Below are positions 41,302 to 49,304 of a stretch of 64,000 bases of DNA, in pieces (the stretch's first letter is position 1; the number at the start of each line of letters is the position of its first letter). Under the pieces are notes generated by a model. The model was not told the origin of the DNA and made no database searches. It was given only the letters and a program-made list of their open reading frames with translations. This stretch comes from Paenibacillus faecis (GTDB lineage: Bacteria; Bacillota; Bacilli; Paenibacillales; Paenibacillaceae). The position numbers and the translations under genes were made by a program. The stretch is from assembly GCF_008084145.1 (NCBI RefSeq), contig NZ_VSDO01000005.1, positions 62,001 to 126,000 on the forward strand, given 5' to 3'.

Positions 41302-43437
41302 ATGAAAACGTTGGTACTGGCGGAAAAACCGTCTGTTGGCCGGGAATTGGCGCGGGTGCTGGGCAGCCGCGAAAAACATAAGAGCCATTTCGAAGGTCCC
41401 AAGTACGTGGTTACCTGGGCGCTCGGCCATTTGGTCGGTCTGGCCGAGCCGGAGGATTACGACGGCAAATTCGGAACCTGGTCTTTGGAGGACCTGCCGA
41501 TTCTGCCCGGCAAAATGAAGCTCAAGGTGCTGCGGGAGAGCAGCCATCAATATAAAGCGGTGCAGCAGCTCTTGCGCCGCCAGGACATCGGCGAGCTAAT
41601 CGTCGCGACGGATGCGGCCAGGGAAGGCGAATTGCTGGCGCGCTGGATTATGGATATGGCGAAATGGAACAAGCCGTTTAAACGGCTGTGGATTTCTTCG
41701 CAAACGGACAAAGCGATCAAGGAAGGCTTTGCTTCATTGAAGCCGGGCTCGCAGTTCGACCGGCTTTACCAATCGGCCCGCTGCCGGGCGGAGGCGGATT
41801 GGATGATCGGTCTGAACGTCACGCGGGCGCTGACCTGCAAGTTCGGTTCGCCCTTGTCGGCCGGACGGGTACAGACCCCGACCCTGGGGATGATTATGCA
41901 GCGGGAACGCGAAATTATGTCCTTCCGGTCGGAGGGGTATCAAGTAGTCCGCGCGGATTTTGGCTCTTTTGAGGCCGTATGGCGGGGAAACGGCGGCGAT
42001 TCGCGGATTTTTGAGCCGGGTCGGGCCGAGCAACTGCAGCGGAAGCTGGAGGGGCGGGGCGGAACGATCGTCAAGCTGACCAAAAGCGAGAAGCAGGTGC
42101 CGCATCCCCAGGCCTACGATTTGACGGAGCTGCAGCGGGATGCGAACCGATTGCTGGGCTTCTCCGCGAAGCAGACCTCCAACGTGCTTCAGCGGCTCTA
42201 TGAGCAGCATAAGCTGGTCACTTATCCCCGCACAGATTCGCGTTACTTGACCTCCGACATGGTGGAGACGCTTAAGGAGCGCCTCACCAGCGTAGCGGTC
42301 GGACCCTATGCGTCGCTGGCCAGACCGCTGCTTCGCAAGCCGCTTCAGCCGGGCAAACGCGTAGTCGATGACAGCAAGGTGACGGATCACCATGCGATTA
42401 TTCCTACCGAGCAGACGGTGCTGTTGAATACGCTGAGCACGGAGGAGCGCAAGCTGTACGACCTCATCGTGCGGCGGTTTATCAGCTTGTTCTATCCGCC
42501 GGCCCGGTTCGACAACGTCGCGGTCGTGATCGACGTGGACGGGGAGAAGCTGCACGCCAAAGGCGTCACGGTCAAGGACAGCGGCTGGAAAGCGGTGTAC
42601 GACGGGCAGGCCGTCGCGGACGGCGAAGACGAAGACGACGAGGACCGCGAGGAAGAAGGCGGTTCGGCCTCGCTGCCGGAGCTGAAGGAAGGCGAGAAGC
42701 TGACCGTCAAGCGGTGCCGCCTGCAATCCGGCCGGACGCAGCCGCCGAAGCGGTACACCGAAGCCGCGCTGCTGACGCAGATGGAGAAGCATGGCCTGGG
42801 CACGCCGGCGACGCGCGCGGATATCATCGAGAAGCTCGTGAGCTCCGACACGATCGAACGGCAGGGACCCAGCCTGCATCCGACGGGCAAAGGCAAGCAG
42901 CTCATCGAGCTCGCGCCCGCCGACCTCCGCTCGCCGGAGTTGACGGCGAAATGGGAAGCGGAGCTCGAGCGGATCGCCCGAGGGCAGGGCAAGCCGGAAC
43001 CGTTCCTGAACGGAATCCGGGAGATGGCCCAGACCCTCGTCAAAGGCGTAAAAAACAGCGAGGCCACCTACAAGCCGCACAATGTTTCGAACAGCCATTG
43101 TCCGGACTGCGGGACGCGGCTCCTCGAGAAAAAATCCAAGCGCGGCTTGATGCTGGTCTGCCCGAGCGAGGACTGCGGCTACCGGCGTTCGGGAGAGAAG
43201 CGCTTGTCGAACCGGCGCTGCCCGCAGTGCCATAAGAAGATGGAGCTAAAGGAAGGCAAGGCGGGCATGTACGTGCAGTGCCTCCCGTGCGGCATTACGG
43301 AGACGCTGAACAAGGATGCGAAGCACGTCAACAAGCGGGAGCAGCAAAAGCTGGTCAAGCAGTATGCGAAGCAGGAATCGCTCGGTTCCAATCTCGGGGA
43401 ACTCCTGAAAGCGGCGCTGGAGAAGAAGGGAGAATAG
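41302..43437 (+). CDS. topB: DNA topoisomerase III
   Basis: 711 residues from ATG 41302 (AAGGGAGTG upstream), close to B. subtilis TopB (727). Type IA topoisomerase that relaxes and decatenates DNA. Toprim domain 'KTLVLAEKPSVGRELARVLG' and 'VATDAAREGELLARWIMDM'; 'SAGRVQTPTLGMIMQRE' loop; catalytic Tyr308 in 'LVTYPRTDSRYLTSDM'. The C-terminus carries two or three zinc-ribbon pairs: 'CPDCGTRLLEKKSKRG' with 'CPSEDCGYRRS', and 'CPQCHKKMELKEGKAG' with 'CLPCG'. An acidic insert 'EDEDDEDREEEGG' (~residue 445) is unusual. No replication gene is adjacent. Confidence 0.97.
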   Translation: MKTLVLAEKPSVGRELARVLGSREKHKSHFEGPKYVVTWALGHLVGLAEPEDYDGKFGTWSLEDLPILPGKMKLKVLRESSHQYKAVQQLLRRQDIGELIVATDAAREGELLARWIMDMAKWNKPFKRLWISSQTDKAIKEGFASLKPGSQFDRLYQSARCRAEADWMIGLNVTRALTCKFGSPLSAGRVQTPTLGMIMQREREIMSFRSEGYQVVRADFGSFEAVWRGNGGDSRIFEPGRAEQLQRKLEGRGGTIVKLTKSEKQVPHPQAYDLTELQRDANRLLGFSAKQTSNVLQRLYEQHKLVTYPRTDSRYLTSDMVETLKERLTSVAVGPYASLARPLLRKPLQPGKRVVDDSKVTDHHAIIPTEQTVLLNTLSTEERKLYDLIVRRFISLFYPPARFDNVAVVIDVDGEKLHAKGVTVKDSGWKAVYDGQAVADGEDEDDEDREEEGGSASLPELKEGEKLTVKRCRLQSGRTQPPKRYTEAALLTQMEKHGLGTPATRADIIEKLVSSDTIERQGPSLHPTGKGKQLIELAPADLRSPELTAKWEAELERIARGQGKPEPFLNGIREMAQTLVKGVKNSEATYKPHNVSNSHCPDCGTRLLEKKSKRGLMLVCPSEDCGYRRSGEKRLSNRRCPQCHKKMELKEGKAGMYVQCLPCGITETLNKDAKHVNKREQQKLVKQYAKQESLGSNLGELLKAALEKKGE

Positions 43438-43484
43438 AATAAAAGCCGCGGCCGCCCGGAATCCTAAGCCCGGGAGGTGATTTT

Positions 43485-43622
43485 ATGCCGCATAACAAAG
43501 CGGAGAAAACCGAGAACCGGCAGAATAAATCCAGTATCCTGGAGGAGCATATCGCCCTGAAGCCCAAGAAGCAGGCCGAGTATCCTCCGAACCTCAACGA
43601 GATTCCGAAGCAGGAGTCTTAG
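43485..43622 (+). CDS. Short conserved-looking protein (45 aa)
   Basis: ATG 43485 follows CGGGAGGTG at 43471-43479; TAG at 43620-43622. The product is polar: MPHNKAEKTENRQNKSSILE, then 'EHIALKPKKQAEYPPNLNEI' and PKQES. The strong ribosome site, near-immediate terminator and codon use support a real gene too short for most ORF cut-offs. Nothing in the sequence suggests a function; small basic/acidic peptides of this kind are common in spore formers. Confidence 0.6.
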   Translation: MPHNKAEKTENRQNKSSILEEHIALKPKKQAEYPPNLNEIPKQES

Positions 43623-43627
43623 ACGCA

Positions 43628-43658
43628 GCGCTCCCCGCAAGGGGAGCACTTTATTTTA
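43628..43658 (+). terminator. Rho-independent terminator
   Basis: GCGCTCCCC and GGGGAGCAC form a stem around GCAA, followed by TTTATTTTATTTT. It ends the topB/short-protein unit. Confidence 0.88.
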
Positions 43659-43745
43659 TTTTCCTAATTTAAAAAGTTGGCGTTATAATGGAATCAGAAG
43701 GCATCCGCATAACTAACCCGACGGGAACGAGGAGGCGATAAGGTA

Positions 43746-44009
43746 ATGAGGACGGGCTTGCTGGTCTGGCTGATATTTATTAATGCCGTGGCCTATATCG
43801 TCATGTCCGATGACAAACGGCGGGCCAGGCAGCGGAAGGAACGGATTCCCGAGAAGACGCTGTTTCTGCTGGCCGCGATCGGCGGAGCGCCGGGCGTACT
43901 GTTGGCCATGCAATTAAAGCGGCATAAGACGAAGCACGTCAGCTTCAGGGTGGGCATCCCTGCGCTCCTTGTTTTAAACGCCGCGTTATACGGGTATTTT
44001 TTTACTTGA
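43746..44009 (+). CDS. DUF1294 membrane protein
   Basis: 87 residues from ATG 43746 (GAGGAGGCGATAAGG upstream). Two hydrophobic segments ('LLVWLIFINAVAYIVM' and 'VGIPALLVLNAALYGYFF') with the family motif 'RIPEKTLFLLAAIGGAPGVL' followed by 'HKTKHVSFRVGIP', the conserved K/H-x-x-F block of DUF1294. Function unknown in the family. Single gene. Confidence 0.85.
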   Translation: MRTGLLVWLIFINAVAYIVMSDDKRRARQRKERIPEKTLFLLAAIGGAPGVLLAMQLKRHKTKHVSFRVGIPALLVLNAALYGYFFT

Positions 44010-44097
44010 GGGCCTTCTTTATGCAGTGAGGCATTCGTTTTTGGCAAGTGTGACAGGTTGGAGAAGTACATACTCTAGAGAAGTGAGGTGCTTTCCT

Positions 44098-44532
44098 ATG
44101 TTATTTTCCAAAATACTAGCGGCCTATGACGGCTCCAAAGCGGCCAACAAAGCGCTCGATAAAGCGGTGGAGCTGATGAAGATGACGCCCGGCGCGACGC
44201 TCGAGGTGGTACACGCCTTTGACTTTCCGCGTTTTTATATCGCGGAGGGCTTCGCTCCCGTTCCGGCCAAGGTGAACCAGGATTTCTACGAGCTCGCCGA
44301 GAAGACGGTCGAGGAAGTGAAGAGCCGGCTGGAAGCCGACGGGGTTGCCGCCAAGGTGGAAATGGTGCAAGGGGCTCCGGCCGAATCGATTCTGGATTAC
44401 GCGGACAAACACGGCAATGATGTCATTATTATTGGCAGCCGGGGCTTGGGCGGAATTCGCGAGTTCGTGCTCGGCAGCGTCAGCCACAATGTCGTGCAGC
44501 ATGCCCGGATTCCGGTACTGGTCGTGAAATAA
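44098..44532 (+). CDS. Universal stress protein (UspA family)
   Basis: 144 residues; ATG 44098 is preferred (GTGAGGTG upstream) to the open frame start at 44026. Usp fold: 'FSKILAAYDGSKAANKALDK', 'LEVVHAFDFPRF', and the ATP-binding loop 'GSRGLGGIREFVLGSVS' matching G-2x-G-9x-G-(S/T), ending in the strand 'ARIPVLVVK'. Such proteins form dimers and respond to nutrient or envelope stress. Regulation is not visible. Confidence 0.93.
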   Translation: MLFSKILAAYDGSKAANKALDKAVELMKMTPGATLEVVHAFDFPRFYIAEGFAPVPAKVNQDFYELAEKTVEEVKSRLEADGVAAKVEMVQGAPAESILDYADKHGNDVIIIGSRGLGGIREFVLGSVSHNVVQHARIPVLVVK

Positions 44533-44553
44533 CTATATATTTTGTAGAAAAAA

Positions 44554-44617
44554 GAAGCCGCTCCGCGGGAAAGGACAGGAAATTGCCGGTCCATTTCCCG
44601 GGAGGGCTTTTTTTGCA
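44554..44617 (+). terminator. Terminator of the stress protein gene
   Basis: AGCCGCTCCGCGGGAAA and ATTTCCCGGGAGGGCT form a long, imperfect stem with an inner GGAC/GGTCC pair, followed by TTTTTTT. It is the only terminator before the convergent ABC permease gene. Confidence 0.8.
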
Positions 44618-44671
44618 AATGCGGCCTAGGAGGACGCCTGTTTTGTCGGCTGATGCCATTTCAAGCAAGGC

Positions 44672-46291
44672 TCACTTCACACGGAATGTCCGGGGAGCGT
44701 ACTTGGGCACAAGAGCGAACGCACATCCCAAATAAAGGACACTCAGCGCCAGCACGGCTATAGTAAAGTAAAGCGGATCCGGCCGCATTTGGATCGTGAT
44801 CACGCTGACCATGGAAATGACCCAGTTGAAGATGAGAAAAAACGGGTTTTTGGCGTTCAATTCCGTGGTGTACGGCTGAAAAATATAGTACGAGAAAAGA
44901 TGATGCACCGAGAAAAAGACGGACAGCGAAAGAACGCATATCCACATAAGTATCAGACTGCTCCGATTTACGCTAAAGTCTCCGGCAACGGACGCGACGA
45001 TCGTCAGGATCAACCCGAGAATTCCGGCGATCAGCAGGTTCAGGCCGAGGATTCGGGCGAGCCTGAGCCGGAAATGCTCGGCCGCCGCCTGGCGGTAGAA
45101 ACTGTGGCGGAGCAGTTTGAGATCGCAGTGGTAGAACAAAGCCTTGCAGATTCTTTCGCCGACGGACAGGAAATACTGGACGATTAGAAGGATTGGCAGC
45201 AGATGACCGAGCCCAGCCGCTACAGACGCCGCCTGTTGGCGGAACACGAAGACGGCGAGAAGGGCGGCCGCGCCGAGCCCGCCTAGAACCGCTAGGCGTT
45301 TTTTTACAGGCTCATAGATCAAACTGCGGTGCCGGGCGAAAAAGATCGCGTTCAAATAGGCGAATCCCTTTTTCCCCTCAAAGGCCTTGCTGGAGAGAGT
45401 CTCCGCCGTGTAGTCGCTCTCCTTGGTCCGCACGGTGCTTTTCTGCGCATCAGCCATCACCTTGCCGAGATCCAGCAGGGGATCATCCCGTTTCGTCGCC
45501 GCCTCGACCGCATCCTCATACCGCGTGAAGCGGAACAGCCGGATGCCCGCCGTGAGGCCCAGCGCCGCGATCAAGAACATGACCGGCCCGTTGATCAGGA
45601 GCGTTCCGGTCGCCGGAATCCACTCCAGCTGCAGCGGCGCGTAAGCCGCCGCCAAACCGCCCAGGATCACTAGCCAGACGATCAGATTATGCTTGATCAG
45701 GATTGTCCCGGTCCGGCGGAAAATCCAAAGATGAAGCAGCTCGCAAACGAGCCGCCAAAGTGTGGTTGCTATGGCTACGATGACGCCCGTCAGTGGAGAA
45801 GCCCCCAGCCGGGCGGAAAAGAACAGCAAAGCAGGCAGCAGGAACACCAGAAAGGCCGCGTAGCGATAGCCGAGAGTCGCCTGCATGTATCGGGTTGCGG
45901 ACAGCCTCATGAGCTTGACCGCAATATACTTGTCCCGCTTGGGCTCCAGCATTTTGATATTGGCCACACCGGCGATGATGAAGCTCAATAGGAAGAAGAT
46001 ATGCCAAAATAAGGCCAATTGCTCCGGTGTACTCAAATGCCCGTCGGCCGCCCGGACCGGAAAGAAAATCACGAGCCCCACGTACAGCGAATGCGCCAGG
46101 AATCCCCAGAGCAGGCTAAGACAAAAGGCGAAGACGGCCGCGATCCGCTTGATGCGCAGGTTGCCGTAGATGCGATCCGAAATGCGGCGCCCCAGCCACG
46201 GCAGCCTTTGCAAATAATAGATGAGCATGTTCGCAAAGGAGGATACCCGCAAATTCAAGATCATACGAAGTGTGTTCAGCAAGAGGCTCAC
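44672..46291 (-). CDS. ABC transporter permease (multi-helix, bacitracin/lantibiotic-type)
   Basis: 539 residues from ATG 46291, overlapping the ATPase gene by 4 bp. Twelve to fourteen hydrophobic segments, for example 'IAAVFAFCLSLLWGFLAHSL', 'LALFWHIFFLLSFIIAGVAN', 'ALFYHCDLKLLRHSFYRQAA' in a loop, and 'SLILMWICVLSLSVFFSVHH'. Charged loop around residues 250-300. No family signature that I can name; large permeases next to an ATPase of this type usually export lipids, peptides or antibiotics. Substrate unknown. Confidence 0.75.
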   Translation of the reverse strand: MSLLLNTLRMILNLRVSSFANMLIYYLQRLPWLGRRISDRIYGNLRIKRIAAVFAFCLSLLWGFLAHSLYVGLVIFFPVRAADGHLSTPEQLALFWHIFFLLSFIIAGVANIKMLEPKRDKYIAVKLMRLSATRYMQATLGYRYAAFLVFLLPALLFFSARLGASPLTGVIVAIATTLWRLVCELLHLWIFRRTGTILIKHNLIVWLVILGGLAAAYAPLQLEWIPATGTLLINGPVMFLIAALGLTAGIRLFRFTRYEDAVEAATKRDDPLLDLGKVMADAQKSTVRTKESDYTAETLSSKAFEGKKGFAYLNAIFFARHRSLIYEPVKKRLAVLGGLGAAALLAVFVFRQQAASVAAGLGHLLPILLIVQYFLSVGERICKALFYHCDLKLLRHSFYRQAAAEHFRLRLARILGLNLLIAGILGLILTIVASVAGDFSVNRSSLILMWICVLSLSVFFSVHHLFSYYIFQPYTTELNAKNPFFLIFNWVISMVSVITIQMRPDPLYFTIAVLALSVLYLGCAFALVPKYAPRTFRVK

Positions 46292-47004
46292 CCCTCCTCT
46301 CCCGGCTCATCTTGCAGCAAATCAATTACGCTTTGTTCGAACTCGGGACTATGCAGCAGCTCGGACGGAACGGACGACAGGCGTCCTTGATTGAGCACCA
46401 CAAGCTCGTCGCATAAATCGGATGCAAGCTGCAGGATATGCGTGGAAAAAATCAGGATATGATCCCGTTTCATCTCCCGCAGCAGATTTTTCATCTCCAG
46501 AGCCACAATCACATCGAAAGAGGTCAGCGGTTCATCCAGCAAAATGACCGGTGGCCGGGTGATCATAAACAGGAGCATCTGAATTTTATTTTTCATTCCG
46601 TGGGAATAATTTTTGATTAACCGATGCCGGTCTTCCTGTTCAATGCGCATCATCTCGAAATACCCGTCGATATCGTGGTCCGGCCGGAGCTTGTCGCTAT
46701 TGATGTCCATAAAAAACTTCACGAATTCATATCCCGTCAAAAACTCGGGCAGAATCGGCAGCGAGTAGATATAGCCGACGTCCTCCTCCCGCAGCTCCCG
46801 AACCGTTCCGTCGGCCTCTTTAAGATAAGCTTTGCCGCCATCGGCTTTCGTTTCTCCGCTCAGGCAGTTGAATAGGGTGGTTTTGCCGGCTCCGTTGCGG
46901 CCCAGCAGACCGTAAATCTTCCCTTGCTCGAAGTTGTATCCAGCACCACGCAGCACCTTTTTCCCGCCGTAGTCCTTCAGGATATCTTCTAAAATCAAGT
47001 GCAT
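46288..47004 (-). CDS. ABC transporter ATPase
   Basis: 238 residues from ATG 47004 (TGGAGGAAA upstream). Walker A 'GLLGRNGAGKTTLFNCLSG', Q-loop 'VGYIYSLPILPEFLTG' lacks the usual glutamine (a tyrosine-rich version), signature 'YSHGMKNKIQMLLFMI', Walker B 'VILLDEPLTSFD', and H-switch 'IFSTHILQLASDLCD'. The signature YSHGM instead of LSGGQ is seen in the drug/lantibiotic-export subgroup (BcrA-like). First gene of a two-gene operon, divergent from the purine operon. Confidence 0.92.
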   Translation of the reverse strand: MHLILEDILKDYGGKKVLRGAGYNFEQGKIYGLLGRNGAGKTTLFNCLSGETKADGGKAYLKEADGTVRELREEDVGYIYSLPILPEFLTGYEFVKFFMDINSDKLRPDHDIDGYFEMMRIEQEDRHRLIKNYSHGMKNKIQMLLFMITRPPVILLDEPLTSFDVIVALEMKNLLREMKRDHILIFSTHILQLASDLCDELVVLNQGRLSSVPSELLHSPEFEQSVIDLLQDEPGEEG

Positions 47005-47110
47005 GTGCGATTTCCTCCATTTTTGATTTTCCTTATTTAGTCTATTACGAATACGTATAAAACGATGAAAGGTCGCGCGAAAAAAAGAGAGGGAGGTCGA
47101 AGGTATTGTT

Positions 47111-47155
47111 CAAAAACGAACATTCCAAAAACTACACATATGAATGTTCGGGTTT
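47111..47155 (+). promoter_or_regulatory. Paired PurBoxes (PurR operator)
   Basis: CAAAAACGAACATT (47111-47124) and, on the opposite strand, AAACCCGAACATT (47155-47143) match the B. subtilis PurBox AWWWCCGAACWWT. They face each other with a 18-bp gap, the two-box arrangement bound by the PurR dimer, and lie just upstream of the -35. PurR binding is relieved by PRPP, so the operon is repressed in adenine-rich conditions. Confidence 0.93.
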
Positions 47156-47158
47156 AAG

Positions 47159-47188
47159 TTGACATTCGGCGTAGGGGATTGGTAAACT
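47159..47188 (+). promoter_or_regulatory. Sigma-A promoter of the purine operon
   Basis: TTGACA at 47159-47164 is consensus; TAAACT at 47183-47188, 18 bp further, serves as -10. Start near 47195, about 37 bases before the riboswitch. Confidence 0.8.
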
Positions 47189-47231
47189 TAAAGCAGCTTC
47201 TTTTCTTAAATATTAAAATAAATATATCAAT

Positions 47232-47298
47232 CTCGTATAAAGCCGGGAATAAGGTCCGGCAGTTTCTACCCGGGAACCGTAAATTTCCGGACTACGAG
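47232..47298 (+). ncRNA. Guanine-class purine riboswitch
   Basis: CTCGTATAAAGCCGGGAATA...GTTTCTACCCGGGAACCGTA...CCGGACTACGAG matches the purine riboswitch: P1 (CTCGTA/TACGAG), P2, L2/L3 and the core GTTTCTACC...CCGTAAA. The specifier position in 'GACTACG' is C, as in guanine/hypoxanthine sensors (adenine sensors have U). With the terminators behind it, guanine binding should end transcription, a second layer on top of PurR. Confidence 0.95.
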
Positions 47299-47352
47299 GA
47301 ATTCAGCGTCAGCCGTGATCCCCGGCTTCATTTTACCGAGAAGCTAGGGGGA

Positions 47353-47387
47353 AACCGGACATTTGTCGTCTTTTCGTCCGGGTTTTT
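47353..47387 (+). terminator. Leader terminator 1 of the purine operon
   Basis: AACCGGAC and GTCCGGGTT pair around ATTTGTCGTCTTTTC, followed by TTTTTCC. The most probable expression platform of the riboswitch. Confidence 0.7.
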
Positions 47388-47423
47388 CCGCGGATCAAGG
47401 GCTGCGCCAACATTCCCGTCATG

Positions 47424-47477
47424 GTCCGATCTTCCCGGTGGAGAACCTTTTCTCGCTTGAAGGTCGGGCTTTTTTTA
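47424..47477 (+). terminator. Leader terminator 2 of the purine operon
   Basis: CCGATCTTC and GAAGGTCGG pair across an inner GGAGAA...TTCTC stem, followed by CTTTTTTT, ~30 bp before purE. Two terminators in a row would tighten control. Confidence 0.8.
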
Positions 47478-47508
47478 ACTCTAAAATAAACGGAAAGTAG
47501 GTTGAACA

Positions 47509-47994
47509 ATGTCGGTACAGGTAGCTGTCATCATGGGAAGTACCTCGGATTGGGAGACGATGCGGCATGCGTGCGAGGTGCTGGACGAGCTGGAGATCGG
47601 ATATGAGAAAAAGGTCGTATCGGCGCATCGGACGCCGGATTTGATGTTCCGGTTTGCCGAGGAGGCGGCGGGGCGCGGCATTCGCGTCATCATCGCCGGC
47701 GCCGGCGGAGCGGCGCATCTGCCGGGGATGGTCGCGGCCAAGACCGCGCTGCCCGTGATCGGCGTACCGGTACAGACGAAGACGCTGAACGGGCTGGATT
47801 CGCTGCTGTCCATCGTGCAGATGCCGGGAGGCATCCCCGTCGCGACGGTAGCGATCGGCCGGGCCGGGGCGGTCAACGCGGGGCTCCTCGCGGCGCAGAT
47901 CCTCGGCGCGTTCGACCCGGCGGTCCAGCAGCGGGTGCAGGCCCGCCGCGACCGAATCACAAGCGAAGTGCTGGAAAGCAGTGATTCGCTATGA
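47509..47994 (+). CDS. purE: N5-carboxyaminoimidazole ribonucleotide mutase
   Basis: 161 residues from ATG 47509. It converts N5-CAIR to CAIR in the purine pathway. Family landmarks: 'VAVIMGSTSDWETMRHACEV' (substrate loop), 'SAHRTPDLMFRFAEEA' and 'IAGAGGAAHLPGMVAAKTAL' with 'QMPGGIPVATVAIG'. Normal length for class I PurE. First gene of the operon, just after the riboswitch terminators. The ribosome site AGTAGG is weak. Its stop overlaps the purK start (ATGA). Confidence 0.97.
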   Translation: MSVQVAVIMGSTSDWETMRHACEVLDELEIGYEKKVVSAHRTPDLMFRFAEEAAGRGIRVIIAGAGGAAHLPGMVAAKTALPVIGVPVQTKTLNGLDSLLSIVQMPGGIPVATVAIGRAGAVNAGLLAAQILGAFDPAVQQRVQARRDRITSEVLESSDSL

Positions 47995-49304
47995 TCCGCC
48001 GGGAGTTACTGGGTTCACTGGAGTCCTCCGGTACAAAGACGGGGGACGGCAAGGCGGGGAGCACGGCGAAGGCCCGCGAGGCTGAAGCGGCTTCCGGCAA
48101 GGCGGTATCCGCGGAGCGGCGGGAGCGTCAGGTGCGGCCGGGCGCGACGATCGGCGTACTGGGCGGAGGCCAACTCGGCCGCATGATGGCGCTCGCCGGC
48201 AGCAATCTGGGCTACCGCTTCATCGCGCTCGATCCGACGCCTGAATCGCCGTGCGGCCAGGTCGCGGAGCAGATCGTCGCCGGCTACGGGGACAAGGAGG
48301 CCGCGCGCGAGCTGGCGAAGCGCGCCGATGTCATCACGTACGAATTCGAGAACGTGGACGCCGAGGTGGCGGCGCTGCTCGAGCAGCAGTCGTACGTGCC
48401 GCAGGGCAGCCGGCTGCTGTATACTACGCAGCATCGCCTGCGCGAGAAGCGCGCGGTGGAGGCCGCCGGTGCCAGGGTGGCGCCTTATGCGGAGATCGGC
48501 AGCGAAGAGGAGCTGCGGGAGGCCGTCCGGCGCCTGGGCTTGCCGGCGGTCTTGAAGACGGCCACCGGCGGTTACGACGGTAAAGGCCAATGGGTCATCC
48601 GGTCCGACGAGGAGATCGGTCCGGCATATGCCGAGCTGAGCCGCGCGGGCACGGAACTTGTCCTGGAGCAGTTCATCCCGTTCGTCAAGGAACTGTCGGT
48701 CATCGCTGCCCGCAGCCCGCACGGGGAAATCAGCACGTTTCCCGTGGCGGAGAACATTCATGTGGACAATATTTTGCACCTGTCCATCGTCCCGGCCCGC
48801 GTCCAGGAAACGGTGCTGCGGGAGGCCGAGCGCCTGGCCGCCCGGATTGCCGAATCGATGGAAGCCGTCGGCTTGCTGGCGGTCGAAATGTTTTTGACGG
48901 AGAACGGGGAACTGTTCGTCAACGAACTCGCCCCGCGTCCTCATAATTCGGGGCATTATACGATGGAGGCCTGCGCCACCTCGCAATTCGAGCAGCACGT
49001 TCGGGCCGTATGCAATCTGCCGCTCGGGGATCCGGCCCTTCGGACCCCGGTCGTTATGGTCAACGTCCTGGGCGAGCATCTGGACGCCGTCAAAGAAGCG
49101 GTGGTTACCGGACGCTGGGGCGCGGAAGCGGAAGGCGGTGCAGATCCGGCTGGATTTCGGGTCATCCCGAAAGTACACTTATATGGAAAGAACGGCTCGG
49201 CTCCCAAACGCAAAATGGGGCATGTGAATCTGCTTTGCGGGGATGTCCAGGACGGACTTGATTTTATACAGCAAACCAATATTTGGAGGAATCAAAACTC
49301 ATGA
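47991..49304 (+). CDS. purK: N5-carboxyaminoimidazole ribonucleotide synthase
   Basis: 437 residues if read from ATG 47991 (ATGA overlap with purE). ATP-grasp enzyme that carboxylates AIR to N5-CAIR. Core begins at ~residue 50: 'PGATIGVLGGGQLGRMMALA'; later 'TGGYDGKGQWVIRSDEEI', 'VLEQFIPFVKELSVIAARSP' and 'VNELAPRPHNSGHYTMEACA', all typical. The first ~48 residues are a low-complexity, charged extension (Gly/Ala/Lys/Glu) absent from B. subtilis PurK. An internal GTG at 48132 (GGGAG at 48121) is an alternative start giving a normal-length protein; the choice is undecided. Confidence 0.95.
   Translation: MIRRELLGSLESSGTKTGDGKAGSTAKAREAEAASGKAVSAERRERQVRPGATIGVLGGGQLGRMMALAGSNLGYRFIALDPTPESPCGQVAEQIVAGYGDKEAARELAKRADVITYEFENVDAEVAALLEQQSYVPQGSRLLYTTQHRLREKRAVEAAGARVAPYAEIGSEEELREAVRRLGLPAVLKTATGGYDGKGQWVIRSDEEIGPAYAELSRAGTELVLEQFIPFVKELSVIAARSPHGEISTFPVAENIHVDNILHLSIVPARVQETVLREAERLAARIAESMEAVGLLAVEMFLTENGELFVNELAPRPHNSGHYTMEACATSQFEQHVRAVCNLPLGDPALRTPVVMVNVLGEHLDAVKEAVVTGRWGAEAEGGADPAGFRVIPKVHLYGKNGSAPKRKMGHVNLLCGDVQDGLDFIQQTNIWRNQNS

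Larger units (their letters stand above)
47005..47508. other. Purine operon control region
   Basis: 504 bp without a gene. From left to right: the divergent ABC promoter area, two PurBoxes (47111-47155), the sigma-A promoter (47159-47188), the guanine riboswitch (47232-47298) and two terminators (47353-47387, 47424-47477). The layout matches the B. subtilis pur operon leader. Confidence 0.9.

Noticed and set aside
41734..43233. 499-residue minus-strand ORF opposite topB
   Set aside because: topB motifs are intact on the plus strand; the shadow has no domain-like pattern.
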